Source of the DNA: Actinomycetes bacterium
GTDB taxonomy: Bacteria > Actinomycetota > Acidimicrobiia > Acidimicrobiales > Acidimicrobilacustridaceae
Direction: 5' to 3'
DNA: 64,000 nucleotides
Assembly: GCA_029782145.1 (NCBI GenBank)
Contig: JAKOVH010000016.1
Coordinates: 916,001 to 980,000 of the forward strand
Position 1 is the first letter of the stretch, and every line of letters starts with the position of its first letter. The translations under genes were made by a program, and so were the position numbers. Below are positions 8,532 to 17,822 of the stretch, in pieces. The notes beneath the pieces are model-generated. The model saw nothing but the letters and a program-made list of their open reading frames with translations. It ran no database searches and had not been told where the DNA came from.

Positions 8532-9218
8532 GTGATCGCCCGCCTGGTCGTCTGCGCCGTCCTCGCCCTCCCCGCCGGCTGGTTCGCCGGGGTGCTGGCC
8601 GACCGCATCCCCGACCGTCAGCCGCTGCTGCGGCCCCTCAAGCCCGTCCACCTCGCCGGGCGCGACCTCGTGCTGCACCTCGGCATGGTGGTGCTGTTCC
8701 TCGCCGCCGGCTGGCGCTTCGCCGAAGCGACGTGGTCGGAGACGCTGGCGTTCTGCGCGCTGTTCGGGGTCCTGGCCGCCCTGAGCGCCATCGACATGGA
8801 GCACTACCGGCTCCCCGACCTGATCGTGCTGCCGAGCCTCGTCGCGTCGATCCCGTGGATCGCCGTCACCTCCATCGTCGACGACGCGCCCGAGCGGGTC
8901 CGCTACGCCCTCGTCGGCGGCGCCGTGTACTTCGGCTTCCTGTTCATCGCCCACCTCATCTCGCCGAGGGGCATGGGCTTCGGCGACGTGAAGCTCGCCG
9001 CCCTGATGGGCCTCTACGTCGGCTGGCTCGGGTCCAGCTACACCGAGGCGCTCGCCCTGGTCCTGTGGGCGATGCTGATCGGCTTCGTCGCCGGCACCAT
9101 CGTCGGCGTCGTGCTGCTGGTCGCCCGGCGCCGGAACCGGCCCTTCCCGTTCGGGCCGTTCCTGGCCCTGGGCACGGTCGCCGCGGTGCTGCTCAGCCGG
9201 GGCCTGGTGCCCGGGTGA
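8532..9218 (+). CDS. A24-family prepilin leader peptidase-like membrane protease
   Basis: A 228-residue protein with six to seven hydrophobic segments. The two aspartates expected of type IV prepilin peptidases are present: AIDMEHYRLPD (D at about residue 87) and GMGFGDVKLAALMG with the conserved GxGDxK motif (D at about 153). These enzymes cut the leader of type IV pilin-like proteins in the membrane. There is no Cys-rich N-methylase domain, as in short A24 enzymes of Gram-positive bacteria. No pilin genes are nearby, so its substrate is not apparent. Confidence 0.88.
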   Translation: MIARLVVCAVLALPAGWFAGVLADRIPDRQPLLRPLKPVHLAGRDLVLHLGMVVLFLAAGWRFAEATWSETLAFCALFGVLAALSAIDMEHYRLPDLIVLPSLVASIPWIAVTSIVDDAPERVRYALVGGAVYFGFLFIAHLISPRGMGFGDVKLAALMGLYVGWLGSSYTEALALVLWAMLIGFVAGTIVGVVLLVARRRNRPFPFGPFLALGTVAAVLLSRGLVPG

Positions 9219-9255
9219 GGCGCCGAACGGCTGCGAGGGGCCTGCGGTGCACCGG

Positions 9256-9261
9256 TAGATT
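9256..9261 (+). promoter_or_regulatory. leaderless-type -10 element of aroC
   Basis: TAGATT lies exactly 6 nt before the aroC GTG at 9268, with no Shine-Dalgarno sequence. It is one of the clearest leaderless starts in the window and marks the head of the aroC-nusB operon. Confidence 0.6.
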
Positions 9262-9267
9262 GGCCGG

Positions 9268-10560
9268 GTGCTGCGCTTCCTGACCGCCGGCGAGTCCCAC
9301 GGCAAGGCCCTCATCGTGATCCTCGAGGGCCTCCCCGCCGGGCTGCCCGTCACCGTCGACGCCATCGACGCCGAGCTGGCCCGCCGCCGCCTGGGCTACG
9401 GGCGGGGGCCGCGCATGCGCTTCGAGGCCGACGCCGTCACCATCGTCGCCGGCGTCCGCCACGGCACCACGCTGGGCTCGCCGGTCGCCATCGAGATCGC
9501 CAACAGCGAGTGGGAGCGCAAGTGGACCGAGGAGATGTCGCCCCACCCGGGGCGGACGTCGCAGCGGCTCACCACGCCCCGCCCGGGCCACGCCGACCTC
9601 ACCGGCATGCAGAAGTACGCCTTCGACGACGCCCGCAACGTGCTCGAGCGGGCCTCGGCCCGCGAGACCGCGGCGCGCGTCGCCGCCGGGGCGGTCGCCA
9701 AGGCGCTGCTGTCCCACCTCGGGGTGCAGGTCGGCTCGCACGTGGTGCAGCTCGGCGCCGTGCGGGCCGCCGCCTCCCGGCCAGCGGCCGGGCAGCTGCT
9801 CGACGTCGACCGCTCGCAGGTGCGCTGCACCGACCCCGACGCCGAAGCCGCCATGATCGACGCCATCAAGGCCGCGCAGAAGGCCGGCGACTCCCTCGGC
9901 GGCGTGGTGGAGGTGCTCGCCTACGGCGTGCCCGTCGGGCTCGGCAGCCACGTCCACTGGGACCGCAAGCTCGACGCCCGCCTGGCCCAGGCCCTCATGA
10001 GCATCCAGGCCGTCAAGGGCGTGGAGATCGGCGACGGCTTCGACGTGGCCGGGCGCCCGGGGAGCCAGGCCCACGACGCCATCGTCTGGGACCCCGAGGC
10101 GGGGGAGTACCGGCGCCTCAGCACCAACGCCGGCGGCATCGAGGGCGGCATGTCCACCGGTGAGGTGCTGGTGGCCCACGTGGCCATGAAGCCGCTCGCC
10201 ACGCTCAACCGTCCCGTGCTGGCCACCGTCGACACCGCCACGAAGGCCGAGACGGTGTCGTTCAAGGAGCGCACCGACGTCACCGCGGTGCCGGCGATGG
10301 GCGTGGTGGCCGAGGCCATGGCCGCGCTGGTGCTGGCCGACGAGGCGCTGCGCAAGTTCGGGGGCGACTCGCTCGGCGAGCTCGTGCGCAACCACCGCAG
10401 CTACGTCCAGCAGGTCCGCGAGCAGACCGCACGCATCGACACCTCGCTCACCGAGGGCGCCGCCGCCCCGCTGAACTGGGACGCCGCCCAGGCCTTCGAG
10501 GGGGTCGAGCCCGACGTCGGCGCCGGCCTCGAGCCCGACACGGCCGGACCCCGGCCGTGA
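9268..10560 (+). CDS. aroC: chorismate synthase
   Basis: A 430-residue FMN-dependent enzyme that converts 5-enolpyruvylshikimate-3-phosphate to chorismate. Conserved stretches include LRFLTAGESHGKAL at the N-terminus, RRRLGYGRGPRM, and RASARETAARVAAG. The C-terminal tail of about 35 residues (after the RNHRSYVQQV helix) is Ala/Pro/Glu-rich and longer than usual. GTG start. The stop overlaps the aroK GTG by 4 nt. First gene of the aro operon. Confidence 0.96.
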   Translation: MLRFLTAGESHGKALIVILEGLPAGLPVTVDAIDAELARRRLGYGRGPRMRFEADAVTIVAGVRHGTTLGSPVAIEIANSEWERKWTEEMSPHPGRTSQRLTTPRPGHADLTGMQKYAFDDARNVLERASARETAARVAAGAVAKALLSHLGVQVGSHVVQLGAVRAAASRPAAGQLLDVDRSQVRCTDPDAEAAMIDAIKAAQKAGDSLGGVVEVLAYGVPVGLGSHVHWDRKLDARLAQALMSIQAVKGVEIGDGFDVAGRPGSQAHDAIVWDPEAGEYRRLSTNAGGIEGGMSTGEVLVAHVAMKPLATLNRPVLATVDTATKAETVSFKERTDVTAVPAMGVVAEAMAALVLADEALRKFGGDSLGELVRNHRSYVQQVREQTARIDTSLTEGAAAPLNWDAAQAFEGVEPDVGAGLEPDTAGPRP

Positions 10561-11099
10561 GCACCCCGGCGCGGCACCAGCCGGGCCACGTGGTGCTCGT
10601 CGGGATGATGGGCGTGGGCAAGACCACGGTCGGCACCCGCGTGGCCGAGGTGCTGGGGCGACCGTTCTCCGACAGCGACGCCGACGTCGAGGCCCGCACG
10701 GGGCGCACGGTGCGGGAGATCTTCGAGCGTGAGGGCGAGCCGGCGTTCCGCCTCCTCGAGTCGTCGGTGCTCGCCGACGCCCTCGCCCGGCGCGAGCCGT
10801 CGGTGATCGCCGCCGCAGGAGGGGTGGTGCTCGACCCGGCCAACCGCCGGCTGCTCGAGCAGGCCGGCACCGTGGTGTGGCTGCGCGCCCCCGTCCCGGT
10901 GCTCGTCGACCGGGTGGCGGGCGGCGAGCACCGCCCGGCGGTGCAGCACGACCCCGAGGGCACGCTCACCCGCATGCAGCAGTCGCGCACCGACCTCTAC
11001 GACGAGGTCGCCGACGTGGTGGTCGACAGCAGCAGGCCCCTCGACGAGGTCGTCCGGGTCGTGGTCGAGGTCGTCACCGAACGGGAGGCCGCCGCGTGA
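10557..11099 (+). CDS. aroK: shikimate kinase
   Basis: A 180-residue P-loop kinase that phosphorylates shikimate at the 3-hydroxyl. The Walker A loop is GMMGVGKTT. The substrate-binding aspartates lie in SDSDADVE, followed by IFEREGEPAFRLLE. The glycine-rich motif that is usually GGG reads AGG here (IAAAGGVVL), a mild deviation. GTG start overlaps the aroC stop by 4 nt and the stop overlaps the aroB start by 4 nt. Confidence 0.94.
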   Translation: MSTPARHQPGHVVLVGMMGVGKTTVGTRVAEVLGRPFSDSDADVEARTGRTVREIFEREGEPAFRLLESSVLADALARREPSVIAAAGGVVLDPANRRLLEQAGTVVWLRAPVPVLVDRVAGGEHRPAVQHDPEGTLTRMQQSRTDLYDEVADVVVDSSRPLDEVVRVVVEVVTEREAAA

Positions 11100-12115
11100 T
11101 CGTCGTCCCCGTCCGCCTCCCCGAGCGCTCCTACGACGTGCTCGTCGGCGCCGGCGTCCGCCACGAGCTGGCCCGGGTGGTGCCGTCGTCGGCCAAGCGG
11201 GTCGCCGTGGTCACCCAGGCGGGCATCGGGGTGGACGTCGACCCGGGCCGCGAGCACCGGGTGTTCGAGATGGCCGACGGCGAAGCGGCCAAGAGCATGG
11301 CCACCGTCGAGGACCTGTGCCGCGGCTTCGCCCAGTGGGGCCTGACGCGTGCCGACGCGGTGGTGGCCGTGGGGGGCGGCATCGTCACCGACACCGCCGG
11401 GTTCGCGGCGGCCGTCTACCACCGCGGCGTGCCGGTGGTGCACGTGTCGACCACGCTGCTCGGCCAGATCGACGCCGCCATCGGCGGCAAGACGGGGGTG
11501 AACCTGCCCGAGGGCAAGAACCTGGTGGGCGCCTTCTGGCAGCCGGCGGCCGTGCTCTGCGACACCGAGGTGCTGGCCACGTTGCCGCCGCGCGAGCACC
11601 GCAGCGGGCTCGGTGAGCTGGCGAAGTACCACTTCCTCGGCGGCGGCGCGCTCGACGCCCTCCCGCTCGACGAGCGGATCGCCGCCTGCGTCGCCATCAA
11701 GGCCGAGGTGGTGGCCTCCGACGAGCGCGAGGGCGGGCGCCGGGCGATCCTGAACTACGGCCACACCCTCGGCCACGCCATCGAGATCGCCGGCCGCCAC
11801 GACCTGCGCCACGGGGAGGCCGTGGCCGTCGGCCTGGTCTTCGCCGGCGAGCTGGCCCACCGCCTGGGGCGCATCGACGCCGAGCGGCTGGCCGAGCACC
11901 GCCGCGTGGTGGCGGCCTACGACCTGCCCTCCACCGTCCCGGCCGGCCTCTCGAACGACGAGCTGGTCGAGCTGATGGGCCGCGACAAGAAGGCGCTCGA
12001 CGGGCTCACCTTCGTGCTCGACGGCCCGAACGGCGTCGAGACCGTCACCGGCGTGCCCCGCGCCGACATCGAGGCCGCCATCGACGCCGTCCGGGGCGAG
12101 GGAGGCCGACCGTGA
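11096..12115 (+). CDS. aroB: 3-dehydroquinate synthase
   Basis: A 339-residue NAD- and metal-dependent enzyme making 3-dehydroquinate from DAHP. Motifs visible are GGGIVTDTAGFAAA, STTLLGQIDAAIGGKTGVN and the metal-binding NYGHTLGHAIE. The GTG at 11096 overlaps the aroK stop and gives the usual length; an open frame continues upstream inside aroK but is not coding. aroQ follows with a 4-nt overlap. Confidence 0.95.
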   Translation: MIVVPVRLPERSYDVLVGAGVRHELARVVPSSAKRVAVVTQAGIGVDVDPGREHRVFEMADGEAAKSMATVEDLCRGFAQWGLTRADAVVAVGGGIVTDTAGFAAAVYHRGVPVVHVSTTLLGQIDAAIGGKTGVNLPEGKNLVGAFWQPAAVLCDTEVLATLPPREHRSGLGELAKYHFLGGGALDALPLDERIAACVAIKAEVVASDEREGGRRAILNYGHTLGHAIEIAGRHDLRHGEAVAVGLVFAGELAHRLGRIDAERLAEHRRVVAAYDLPSTVPAGLSNDELVELMGRDKKALDGLTFVLDGPNGVETVTGVPRADIEAAIDAVRGEGGRP

Positions 12116-12567
12116 CCGACCGCTCCATCGTGCTCGTGCTCTCGGGGCCGAACCTGAACCTGCTCGGCGACCGCCAGCCCGACGTCTACGGCACCGAGAC
12201 CCTGGCCGACCACGTCGCCACCGCCGAGGGCGCCGCGGCGCGCCACGGGCTGGTCGTGGAGCACCTCCAGTCGAACCACGAGGGCGACCTCGTCGAGGCC
12301 GTGCACGCCGCTCGAGGGCGCTGCGCGGCCGTGATCGTGAACCCCGGCGCCCTCACCCACTACTCGTGGGCCCTCCACGACGCCCTGGCCGCCTTCGACG
12401 GGCCGGTGGTCGAGCTCCACCTCTCGAACCCGGCGGCCCGCGACGAGTGGCGGCGCACCTCGGTGGTGGCCCCGGTGGCCACCGGCACCATCGCTGGCTT
12501 CGGCGGCGACGGCTACCGCCTCGCCGTGGAGGCGGTGGCCCGCCTCCTGGGGTCGACGGCGACATGA
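12112..12567 (+). CDS. aroQ: 3-dehydroquinate dehydratase, type II
   Basis: A 151-residue type II dehydroquinase that dehydrates 3-dehydroquinate to 3-dehydroshikimate. The N-terminal SGPNLNLLG, the central [16 protein letters not shown] and the C-terminal E-x-HLSN...ATGTIAGFG signature are all present. GTG start within the aroB end. Together with aroB, aroE, aroK and aroC it leaves only aroA (EPSP synthase) and DAHP synthase missing from this region. Confidence 0.95.
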   Translation: MTDRSIVLVLSGPNLNLLGDRQPDVYGTETLADHVATAEGAAARHGLVVEHLQSNHEGDLVEAVHAARGRCAAVIVNPGALTHYSWALHDALAAFDGPVVELHLSNPAARDEWRRTSVVAPVATGTIAGFGGDGYRLAVEAVARLLGSTAT

Positions 12568-13685
12568 GCGTCGCGCTGGCCGAGCGCCTGGGCTCCCTGC
12601 CGGCCATGGACGTCGCCGGGCGGGTCGAGCGGCTGCGAGCGGCGCTGCACGACGAGGCCGTCGACGGCCTCGTCGTGACCTGCCTCACGAACGTGCGCTA
12701 CCTCACCGGCTTCACCGGCTCGGCCGGTGTGGTCGTCGTCACCCCCGACGAGCTGGTGCTCGTCACCGACGGTCGCTACACCGACCAGGCCGCCGACCAG
12801 CTCGCGGCGGCGGGGGCGCCGGCTCGCCTGGAGATCACCGCCACCGAGCAACGGGCCGTCGTCACCGGCGCCCTCACCGGGGCTCGGCGGGTCGGGCTCG
12901 AGGCCGAGCACGTGTCGTGGGCGGCGCAGCGCCGCTACGCCGAGGAGTGGTTCCCGGAGCTCGAGCTCGTCGCCACGGCGGGGCTGGTCGAGAAGCTGCG
13001 GCGGGCCAAGGACCCCGGCGAGCTGGCCCGCATGGAGGTGGCCGCGGCCGTGGCCGACGCCGCCCTGGCCGAGCTGCGCCCGCGGCTGCTCGACGGGCCG
13101 ACCGAGGCCGAGCTGGCACTGGAGCTCGACGCCACCATGCGGCGCCTGGGCGCCACCAAGCCCAGCTTCGAGACGATCGTCGCCTCGGGACCCAACGGGG
13201 CGCGGCCCCACGCCCGGCCGTCGGGGCGCCGCCTGCAGCGCGGCGACCTGGTGGTGCTCGACTTCGGCGCGGTGGTCGACGGCTACTGCTCGGACATGAC
13301 CCGCACCGTCGCCCTCGGCGAGGTGGGCGAGACCGCCGACCGCATGCTGGAGGTGGTCACCGCCGCCCAGGCCGCGGGCGTGGCCGCCGTGCGGGCCGGG
13401 GTGGCGGCCGCCGCCGTCGACGCCGCCTGCCGCGAGGTGGTCGCGGCGTCGGGCTGGGGCGACGCGTTCAGCCACGGCACGGGCCACGGCGTGGGCCTCG
13501 ACATCCACGAGGCGCCCCGTGTCGGGGCGACGAGCGACGCCACCCTCGCGGTCGGCGACGTGGTCACCGTCGAACCAGGCGTGTACCTTCCCGCCCACGG
13601 CGGCGTACGGGTCGAGGACACCGTCGTCGTCACCCCCGAGGGGTGCCGCCCCCTGACCCACAGCACCAAGGACCCGGCGCCCTAG
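12564..13685 (+). CDS. pepQ: M24-family Xaa-Pro aminopeptidase
   Basis: A 373-residue cytoplasmic metallopeptidase that removes residues in front of proline. It has an N-terminal creatinase-like domain (residues 1-140) and the pita-bread catalytic domain with the five metal ligands in [16 protein letters not shown] (two Asp), [12 protein letters not shown] (His), VEPGVYLP (Glu) and VRVEDTVVV (Glu). The ATG overlaps the aroQ stop by 4 nt. It sits before efp, the usual actinobacterial arrangement. Confidence 0.92.
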   Translation: MSVALAERLGSLPAMDVAGRVERLRAALHDEAVDGLVVTCLTNVRYLTGFTGSAGVVVVTPDELVLVTDGRYTDQAADQLAAAGAPARLEITATEQRAVVTGALTGARRVGLEAEHVSWAAQRRYAEEWFPELELVATAGLVEKLRRAKDPGELARMEVAAAVADAALAELRPRLLDGPTEAELALELDATMRRLGATKPSFETIVASGPNGARPHARPSGRRLQRGDLVVLDFGAVVDGYCSDMTRTVALGEVGETADRMLEVVTAAQAAGVAAVRAGVAAAAVDAACREVVAASGWGDAFSHGTGHGVGLDIHEAPRVGATSDATLAVGDVVTVEPGVYLPAHGGVRVEDTVVVTPEGCRPLTHSTKDPAP

Positions 13686-13735
13686 CCGGCTGCGCGACGC
13701 GGCCGGCCCGGCCGCCCGACGAGGAAGACCCTGCG

Positions 13736-14299
13736 ATGCCCACGATCACCACCAACGACCTCAAGAACGGCATGTCGCTCGACCTCGACGACGGCTTGTT
13801 CGAGGTCGTCGAGTTCCAGCACGTCAAGCCGGGCAAGGGCGGCGCCTTCGTGCGCACCACGCTCAAGAACGTCCGCAACGGCGCGGTGGTCGAGCGCACG
13901 TTCCGCGCCGGCGAGAAGGTCGAGCGGGCGATGATCGACAAGCGCGAGATGCAGTTCCTCTACCGGGCCGGTGAGGACTACGTGTTCATGGACAACACCA
14001 CCTACGACCAGCTCAACGTGGGCCCCGGGTCGCTCGGCGACGCGGCCAACTACCTCGTCGAGTCGGCCGACGCCATCCTCAAGATGTACGGCGACGAGAT
14101 CGTCGGCGTGGAGCTGCCCGCCGCCGTCGAGCTCGGCATCGCCGAGACCGAGCCGGGCATCCAGGGCGACCGGGTGTCGGGCGCCCGCAAGCCGGCCACC
14201 CTCGAGACGGGCCTGGTGGTGCAGGTGCCGCTGTTCGTCGGCCCCGGCGACCGGGTCAAGGTCGACACCCGCACCGGCGAGTACATCACCCGGGCGTGA
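13736..14299 (+). CDS. efp: translation elongation factor P
   Basis: A 187-residue EF-P that helps ribosomes through polyproline stretches. The N-terminal KOW domain opens with [10 protein letters not shown]; the lysine-bearing loop is [12 protein letters not shown], with a Lys at the tip. The C-terminal OB domain ends [13 protein letters not shown] 13736 is preceded by GAGGAAG at a suitable distance. nusB overlaps its end by 4 nt. I see no EpmA-type modification gene nearby. Confidence 0.97.
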   Translation: MPTITTNDLKNGMSLDLDDGLFEVVEFQHVKPGKGGAFVRTTLKNVRNGAVVERTFRAGEKVERAMIDKREMQFLYRAGEDYVFMDNTTYDQLNVGPGSLGDAANYLVESADAILKMYGDEIVGVELPAAVELGIAETEPGIQGDRVSGARKPATLETGLVVQVPLFVGPGDRVKVDTRTGEYITRA

Positions 14300-14745
14300 C
14301 CGCTCCGTCCGACCGGTCCGGCGACGACGGCCGCCGCCCCTATCCGGGTGGGTTGGGCAGCCGGCGAGAGGCGCGCGAGCGGGCGTTCCACTTGCTCTAC
14401 GAGTCGGAGATCAAGGGCGAGGCGGCCGACGAGGTGCTGGCCTCGCTGCCGCTCGAGCCCGACGCGTTCGCCGTCGAGCTGGTCCGGGGCGTGGGCGAGC
14501 ACCGGTCCCAGCTCGACGAGCTCATCGCGTCCCACGCCCGCAACTGGCACCTCGAGCGCATGCCCGCCCTCGACCGGGCACTGCTGCGGCTGGCGACCTT
14601 CGAGCTCGTGCACCGGCCGGACGTGCCCACCGGCGCCGTGATCTCCGAGGCGGTCGAGCTGGCCAAGCAGTACTCCACCGACGACAGCGGCCGGTTCGTG
14701 AACGGGGTGCTCTCGGCCATCGCCGCAGAGGTCCGCCCCGCCTGA
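14296..14745 (+). CDS. nusB: transcription antitermination protein NusB
   Basis: A 149-residue all-helical protein that with S10 binds BoxA in rRNA transcripts. The conserved [19 protein letters not shown]-terminus and the NGVLSAI C-terminus are present, with an 18-residue polar extension before them. GTG start coupled to efp. It is the last gene of the aroC operon: a long hairpin follows 36 nt after its stop. Confidence 0.93.
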   Translation: MTAPSDRSGDDGRRPYPGGLGSRREARERAFHLLYESEIKGEAADEVLASLPLEPDAFAVELVRGVGEHRSQLDELIASHARNWHLERMPALDRALLRLATFELVHRPDVPTGAVISEAVELAKQYSTDDSGRFVNGVLSAIAAEVRPA

Positions 14746-14780
14746 GCGCCCCGGGACCGGCTCCGTCGCTCGCCTCGCTC

Positions 14781-14834
14781 CCGTTCTGGTGGAGATCTGC
14801 TGGCGCATGTGGTCGGAGATCTCCACCAGAACGG
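14781..14834. terminator. 18-bp perfect inverted repeat after nusB
   Basis: Two 18-nt arms (14781-14798 and 14817-14834) are exact reverse complements around an 18-nt gap. No T-run follows either arm. Its place between the nusB stop and the pyrR promoter suggests termination or 3'-end stabilisation of the aro-nusB transcript. Hairpins without a T-run are common in high-GC actinobacteria. Confidence 0.6.
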
Positions 14835-14862
14835 AGGGGAGGAGCGCGGGGGGCGGGGCTGC

Positions 14863-14868
14863 TACGGT
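14863..14868 (+). promoter_or_regulatory. -10 element of the pyr operon
   Basis: TACGGT at 14863-14868 predicts a transcript start near 14875, which would put the PyrR-type hairpin at the very 5' end of the mRNA. No convincing -35 is seen. Confidence 0.5.
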
Positions 14869-14885
14869 GCAGACCTGACCGTGAA

Positions 14886-14974
14886 GCGGGTCCCGTGAGG
14901 CCCGCACGGACAGGAAGGACACCCGCGTGGCCGAACGCGAACGCCGTCTGACGCCCCCCTACGGGGGCGTTTTC
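14886..14974 (+). promoter_or_regulatory. PyrR-responsive RNA leader with intrinsic terminator
   Basis: A 5-bp stem (GCGGG 14886-14890, CCCGC 14901-14905) closes the loop TCCCGTGAGG, matching the PyrR-binding consensus UCCNGNGAGG. Twelve nt further on is AGGAAGG (14912-14918), 8 nt before GTG 14927. Then ACGCCCCC (14951-14958) pairs with GGGGGCGT (14963-14970) around a 4-nt loop and runs into TTTTCGTT, a classic intrinsic terminator. The terminator lies inside the pyrR reading frame if translation starts at 14927. Confidence 0.8.
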
Positions 14975-15493
14975 GTTGCCCGCACCCGGGTCATGTCCGC
15001 CGACGACATGCAGCGGGCCACCTGGCGCATGGCCCACGAGATCATCGAGCGCAACCACGGCCTCGACGGTGTGGTCCTCATCGGGCTGCAGACCGGCGGG
15101 GTCCCGCTGGCGGCGCGCCTGGCCGAGGCGCTGCGCCAGATCGAGGGGATCGAGGTGCCCGTCGGGTGCCTCGACGTGGCCTTCTACCGCGACGACATCG
15201 GCCTGCGCCCGGTGCTGCCCGAGGCCGTCACCGACATCCCCGGCGACCTCGACGGCCACACCGTGGTGCTCGTCGACGACGTGCTGTTCACCGGACGCAC
15301 CATCCGGGCCGCCCTCGACGCCCTCACCGACTACGGCCGCGCCCGGGCGGTGCAGCTGGCGGTCATGGTCGACCGGGGGCACCGCGAGCTGCCCATCCGC
15401 CCCGACTTCGTCGGCAAGAACCTGCCCACCCGCCGCGACGAGGTGGTCGACGTGGCCGCCGACGGGGTCGACCTCGGGGAGATGGTCAAGTGA
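14927..15493 (+). CDS. pyrR: bifunctional pyr operon regulator / uracil phosphoribosyltransferase PyrR
   Basis: From GTG 14927 the protein has 188 residues. PyrR binds pyr mRNA when UMP is present and also makes UMP from uracil and PRPP. The PRPP loop is [27 protein letters not shown] and [19 protein letters not shown] are also typical. GTG 14927 has a strong AGGAAGG site and gives an N-terminal strand like other PyrR proteins; residues about 8-16 are encoded by the terminator hairpin. ATG 14993, after the terminator, would give a slightly short 166-residue protein. The stop overlaps pyrB by 4 nt. Confidence 0.93.
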   Translation: MAERERRLTPPYGGVFVARTRVMSADDMQRATWRMAHEIIERNHGLDGVVLIGLQTGGVPLAARLAEALRQIEGIEVPVGCLDVAFYRDDIGLRPVLPEAVTDIPGDLDGHTVVLVDDVLFTGRTIRAALDALTDYGRARAVQLAVMVDRGHRELPIRPDFVGKNLPTRRDEVVDVAADGVDLGEMVK

Positions 15494-16473
15494 GCCGGCC
15501 CGGGTCCGGCGCCCGCCGGCACGGCGACCCCCGCAACCTCATCTCCATCGGCGACCTCGGGCCCGACGTGGCCGACGGCATCGAGGAGGTGATGCGGCTG
15601 ACCGACTCCTTCGTGGAGGTCAGCGAGCGGGCCATCCCCAAGGTGCCGACCCTGCGGGGCCGCACCGTCGTCTCGCTGTTCTTCGAGGACTCCACCCGCA
15701 CCCGGCTCAGCTTCGAGACGGCGGCCAAGCGCCTGTCGGCCGACACCATGACCTTCAGCGTGGGCACCTCGTCGGTGAAGAAGGGCGAGTCGCTGCGCGA
15801 CACGGTCGAGACCATCGAGGCCATGGGCGTCGACGCCATCGTGGTGCGCCACGCCTCGTCGGGGGTGCCCCGCCAGGTCGCCCAGTGGGCCGAGGCGTCG
15901 GTCATCAACGCCGGCGACGGCTGGCACGAGCACCCCACGCAGGCCCTGCTCGACTGCTACACCATCCGCCAGCGGGCCGGCGGCGTGGCCGGCAAGCGCA
16001 TCGCCATCGTGGGCGACGTCAAGCACTCCCGGGTCGCCCGCTCCGACGTGGGCGCCTTCACCGCCCTCGGCGCCGAGGTCACCCTGGTGGCGCCGCCCAC
16101 CCTGCTGCCCCCGAGCCTCGACGGCTGGCCGGTGAAGGTCAGCCACGACCTCGACTCGGTGCTGGCCAGCACCGACGTGTGCTACCTGCTGCGCATGCAG
16201 CGCGAGCGCATGAGCGAGGCGCTCGTCCCCTCGCTGCGGGAGTACACCGCGCTCTACGGGCTCACCGCCCGCCGCGCTGACCTGCTGCCCGAGCACGCGC
16301 TGATCATGCACCCCGGGCCCATGAACCGGGGGGTCGAGATCGCCGCCGAGGTGGCCGAGCGGCAGGGCGCGGTGATCGTCGACCAGGTCCGCAACGGCGT
16401 GGCCGTGCGCATGGCCGTGCTGTTCCTGCTGCTCGGCAGCGGCACCGAGTGGGGCGGCGAGAGCGACCGATGA
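15490..16473 (+). CDS. pyrB: aspartate carbamoyltransferase catalytic subunit
   Basis: A 327-residue enzyme that joins carbamoyl phosphate and aspartate, the first committed step of pyrimidine synthesis. Carbamoyl phosphate is bound by [13 protein letters not shown], and HPTQALLD is present, as is GPMNRGVEI near the C-terminus. No pyrI regulatory gene is present, as expected in actinobacteria, so control is probably by PyrR at the RNA level. GTG start overlaps pyrR and the stop overlaps pyrC. Confidence 0.96.
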   Translation: MSRPGSGARRHGDPRNLISIGDLGPDVADGIEEVMRLTDSFVEVSERAIPKVPTLRGRTVVSLFFEDSTRTRLSFETAAKRLSADTMTFSVGTSSVKKGESLRDTVETIEAMGVDAIVVRHASSGVPRQVAQWAEASVINAGDGWHEHPTQALLDCYTIRQRAGGVAGKRIAIVGDVKHSRVARSDVGAFTALGAEVTLVAPPTLLPPSLDGWPVKVSHDLDSVLASTDVCYLLRMQRERMSEALVPSLREYTALYGLTARRADLLPEHALIMHPGPMNRGVEIAAEVAERQGAVIVDQVRNGVAVRMAVLFLLLGSGTEWGGESDR

Positions 16474-17822
16474 CCGACACGCAGACGAGAAAGGCAGACG
16501 TGGCACAGGCACTGGTGATCAGGGGCGGTCGGGTGATCGACCGCACGGGGGAGCGGCACGTCGACGTGGCCGTCGCCGAGGACGGCACCATCGCCGCGGT
16601 CGGCACCGACCTCGACCCGGCCAGCCTCGGCCTGCACGGCGCCACCGTGCTCGACGCCACCGGCTGCGTGGTCGCGCCGGGCCTGGTCGACATCCACACC
16701 CACCTGCGCGAGCCCGGGCGGGAGGAGGCCGAGACGGTCGAGACCGGCAGCCGGGCCGCCGCCCTCGGCGGGTACACCGCGGTGCTGGCCATGCCCAACA
16801 CCGAGCCGGCCATCGACTCGGCCGCGGTGGTGCGCCAGGTGCTCGACGCCGGCCGTGACGCCGGGCTGTGCGACGTGAGGGCCAGCGGCGCCATCACCGT
16901 CGGACGTCGCGGCGAGGCCCTGGCGCCCATGGGGGAGATGGCCGCCCTCGGCGTGCGGCTGTTCACCGACGACGGCTGCGGCGTGCAGGACGACCGGCTC
17001 ATGCGCCGGGCGCTGGAGTACGCCAGCGGGCTGCCCGGGCCGGTCACCCTCGCCCAGCACTGCGAGGTCGAGGCCCTCTCGGAGGGCGGCCACATGCACG
17101 AAGGCGAGTGGTCGAGCCGCCTCGGCATCCCCGGCATCCCGCCGGAGGCCGAGGAGCTCATGGTGTTCCGCGACATCGCCCTCGCCCGCCTCACCGGCGC
17201 CAAGGTCCACTTCCAGCACCTGTCCACCGCTGGCGCGGTGGAGCTGGTCCGCCAGGCCAAGGCTCGGGGCCTGCCCGTCACGGCCGAGGCCACCCCGCAC
17301 CACTTCACCCTCACCCACGCCGAGGTCGCCTCCTACGACCCGGTGTTCAAGGTGAACCCGCCGTTGCGCACCGCCGACGACGTCGCCGCGGTCAAGGCCG
17401 GGCTGGCCGACGGCACCATCGACGCCATCGCCACCGACCACGCGCCCCACGCTCAGGAGCTGAAGGAGGCGCCGTTCGACCACGCCCCCTGCGGCATGCT
17501 CGGCCTGGAGACGGCCCTGGCCCTGGCCGTCACCGAGCTGGTCGAGCCCGGCGTGCTCTCGCTGGCCGACGTCCTGGCCGCCATGTCGTGGCGCCCGGCC
17601 GAGATCGGGGGCATGGCCGACACGCAGGGGCGGCCCATCGCAGAAGGTGAGCCGGCGAACATCGTGGTGTTCGACCCGACCGAGGAGTGGACGGTCGACC
17701 CCACCCAGCTCGCCAGCCGCTCGCGCAACACGCCCTACGCCGGCCGCACGGTCCGCGGGAAGGTGCGCCACACCCTGTTGTGCGGGGAACCGACCGTGCT
17801 CGACGGGAAGGCCCAGCGATGA
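16470..17822 (+). CDS. pyrC: dihydroorotase, class I
   Basis: A 450-residue amidohydrolase closing carbamoyl aspartate to dihydroorotate. Metal ligands appear as [10 protein letters not shown] near residue 74, further His residues in the middle (AQHCE and HFQHLST), and the catalytic Asp in [10 protein letters not shown] 16470 overlaps the pyrB stop by 4 nt and is used here; GTG 16500, preceded by AGAAAGG, would remove ten residues and is a reasonable alternative start. Confidence 0.95.
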   Translation: MTDTQTRKADVAQALVIRGGRVIDRTGERHVDVAVAEDGTIAAVGTDLDPASLGLHGATVLDATGCVVAPGLVDIHTHLREPGREEAETVETGSRAAALGGYTAVLAMPNTEPAIDSAAVVRQVLDAGRDAGLCDVRASGAITVGRRGEALAPMGEMAALGVRLFTDDGCGVQDDRLMRRALEYASGLPGPVTLAQHCEVEALSEGGHMHEGEWSSRLGIPGIPPEAEELMVFRDIALARLTGAKVHFQHLSTAGAVELVRQAKARGLPVTAEATPHHFTLTHAEVASYDPVFKVNPPLRTADDVAAVKAGLADGTIDAIATDHAPHAQELKEAPFDHAPCGMLGLETALALAVTELVEPGVLSLADVLAAMSWRPAEIGGMADTQGRPIAEGEPANIVVFDPTEEWTVDPTQLASRSRNTPYAGRTVRGKVRHTLLCGEPTVLDGKAQR

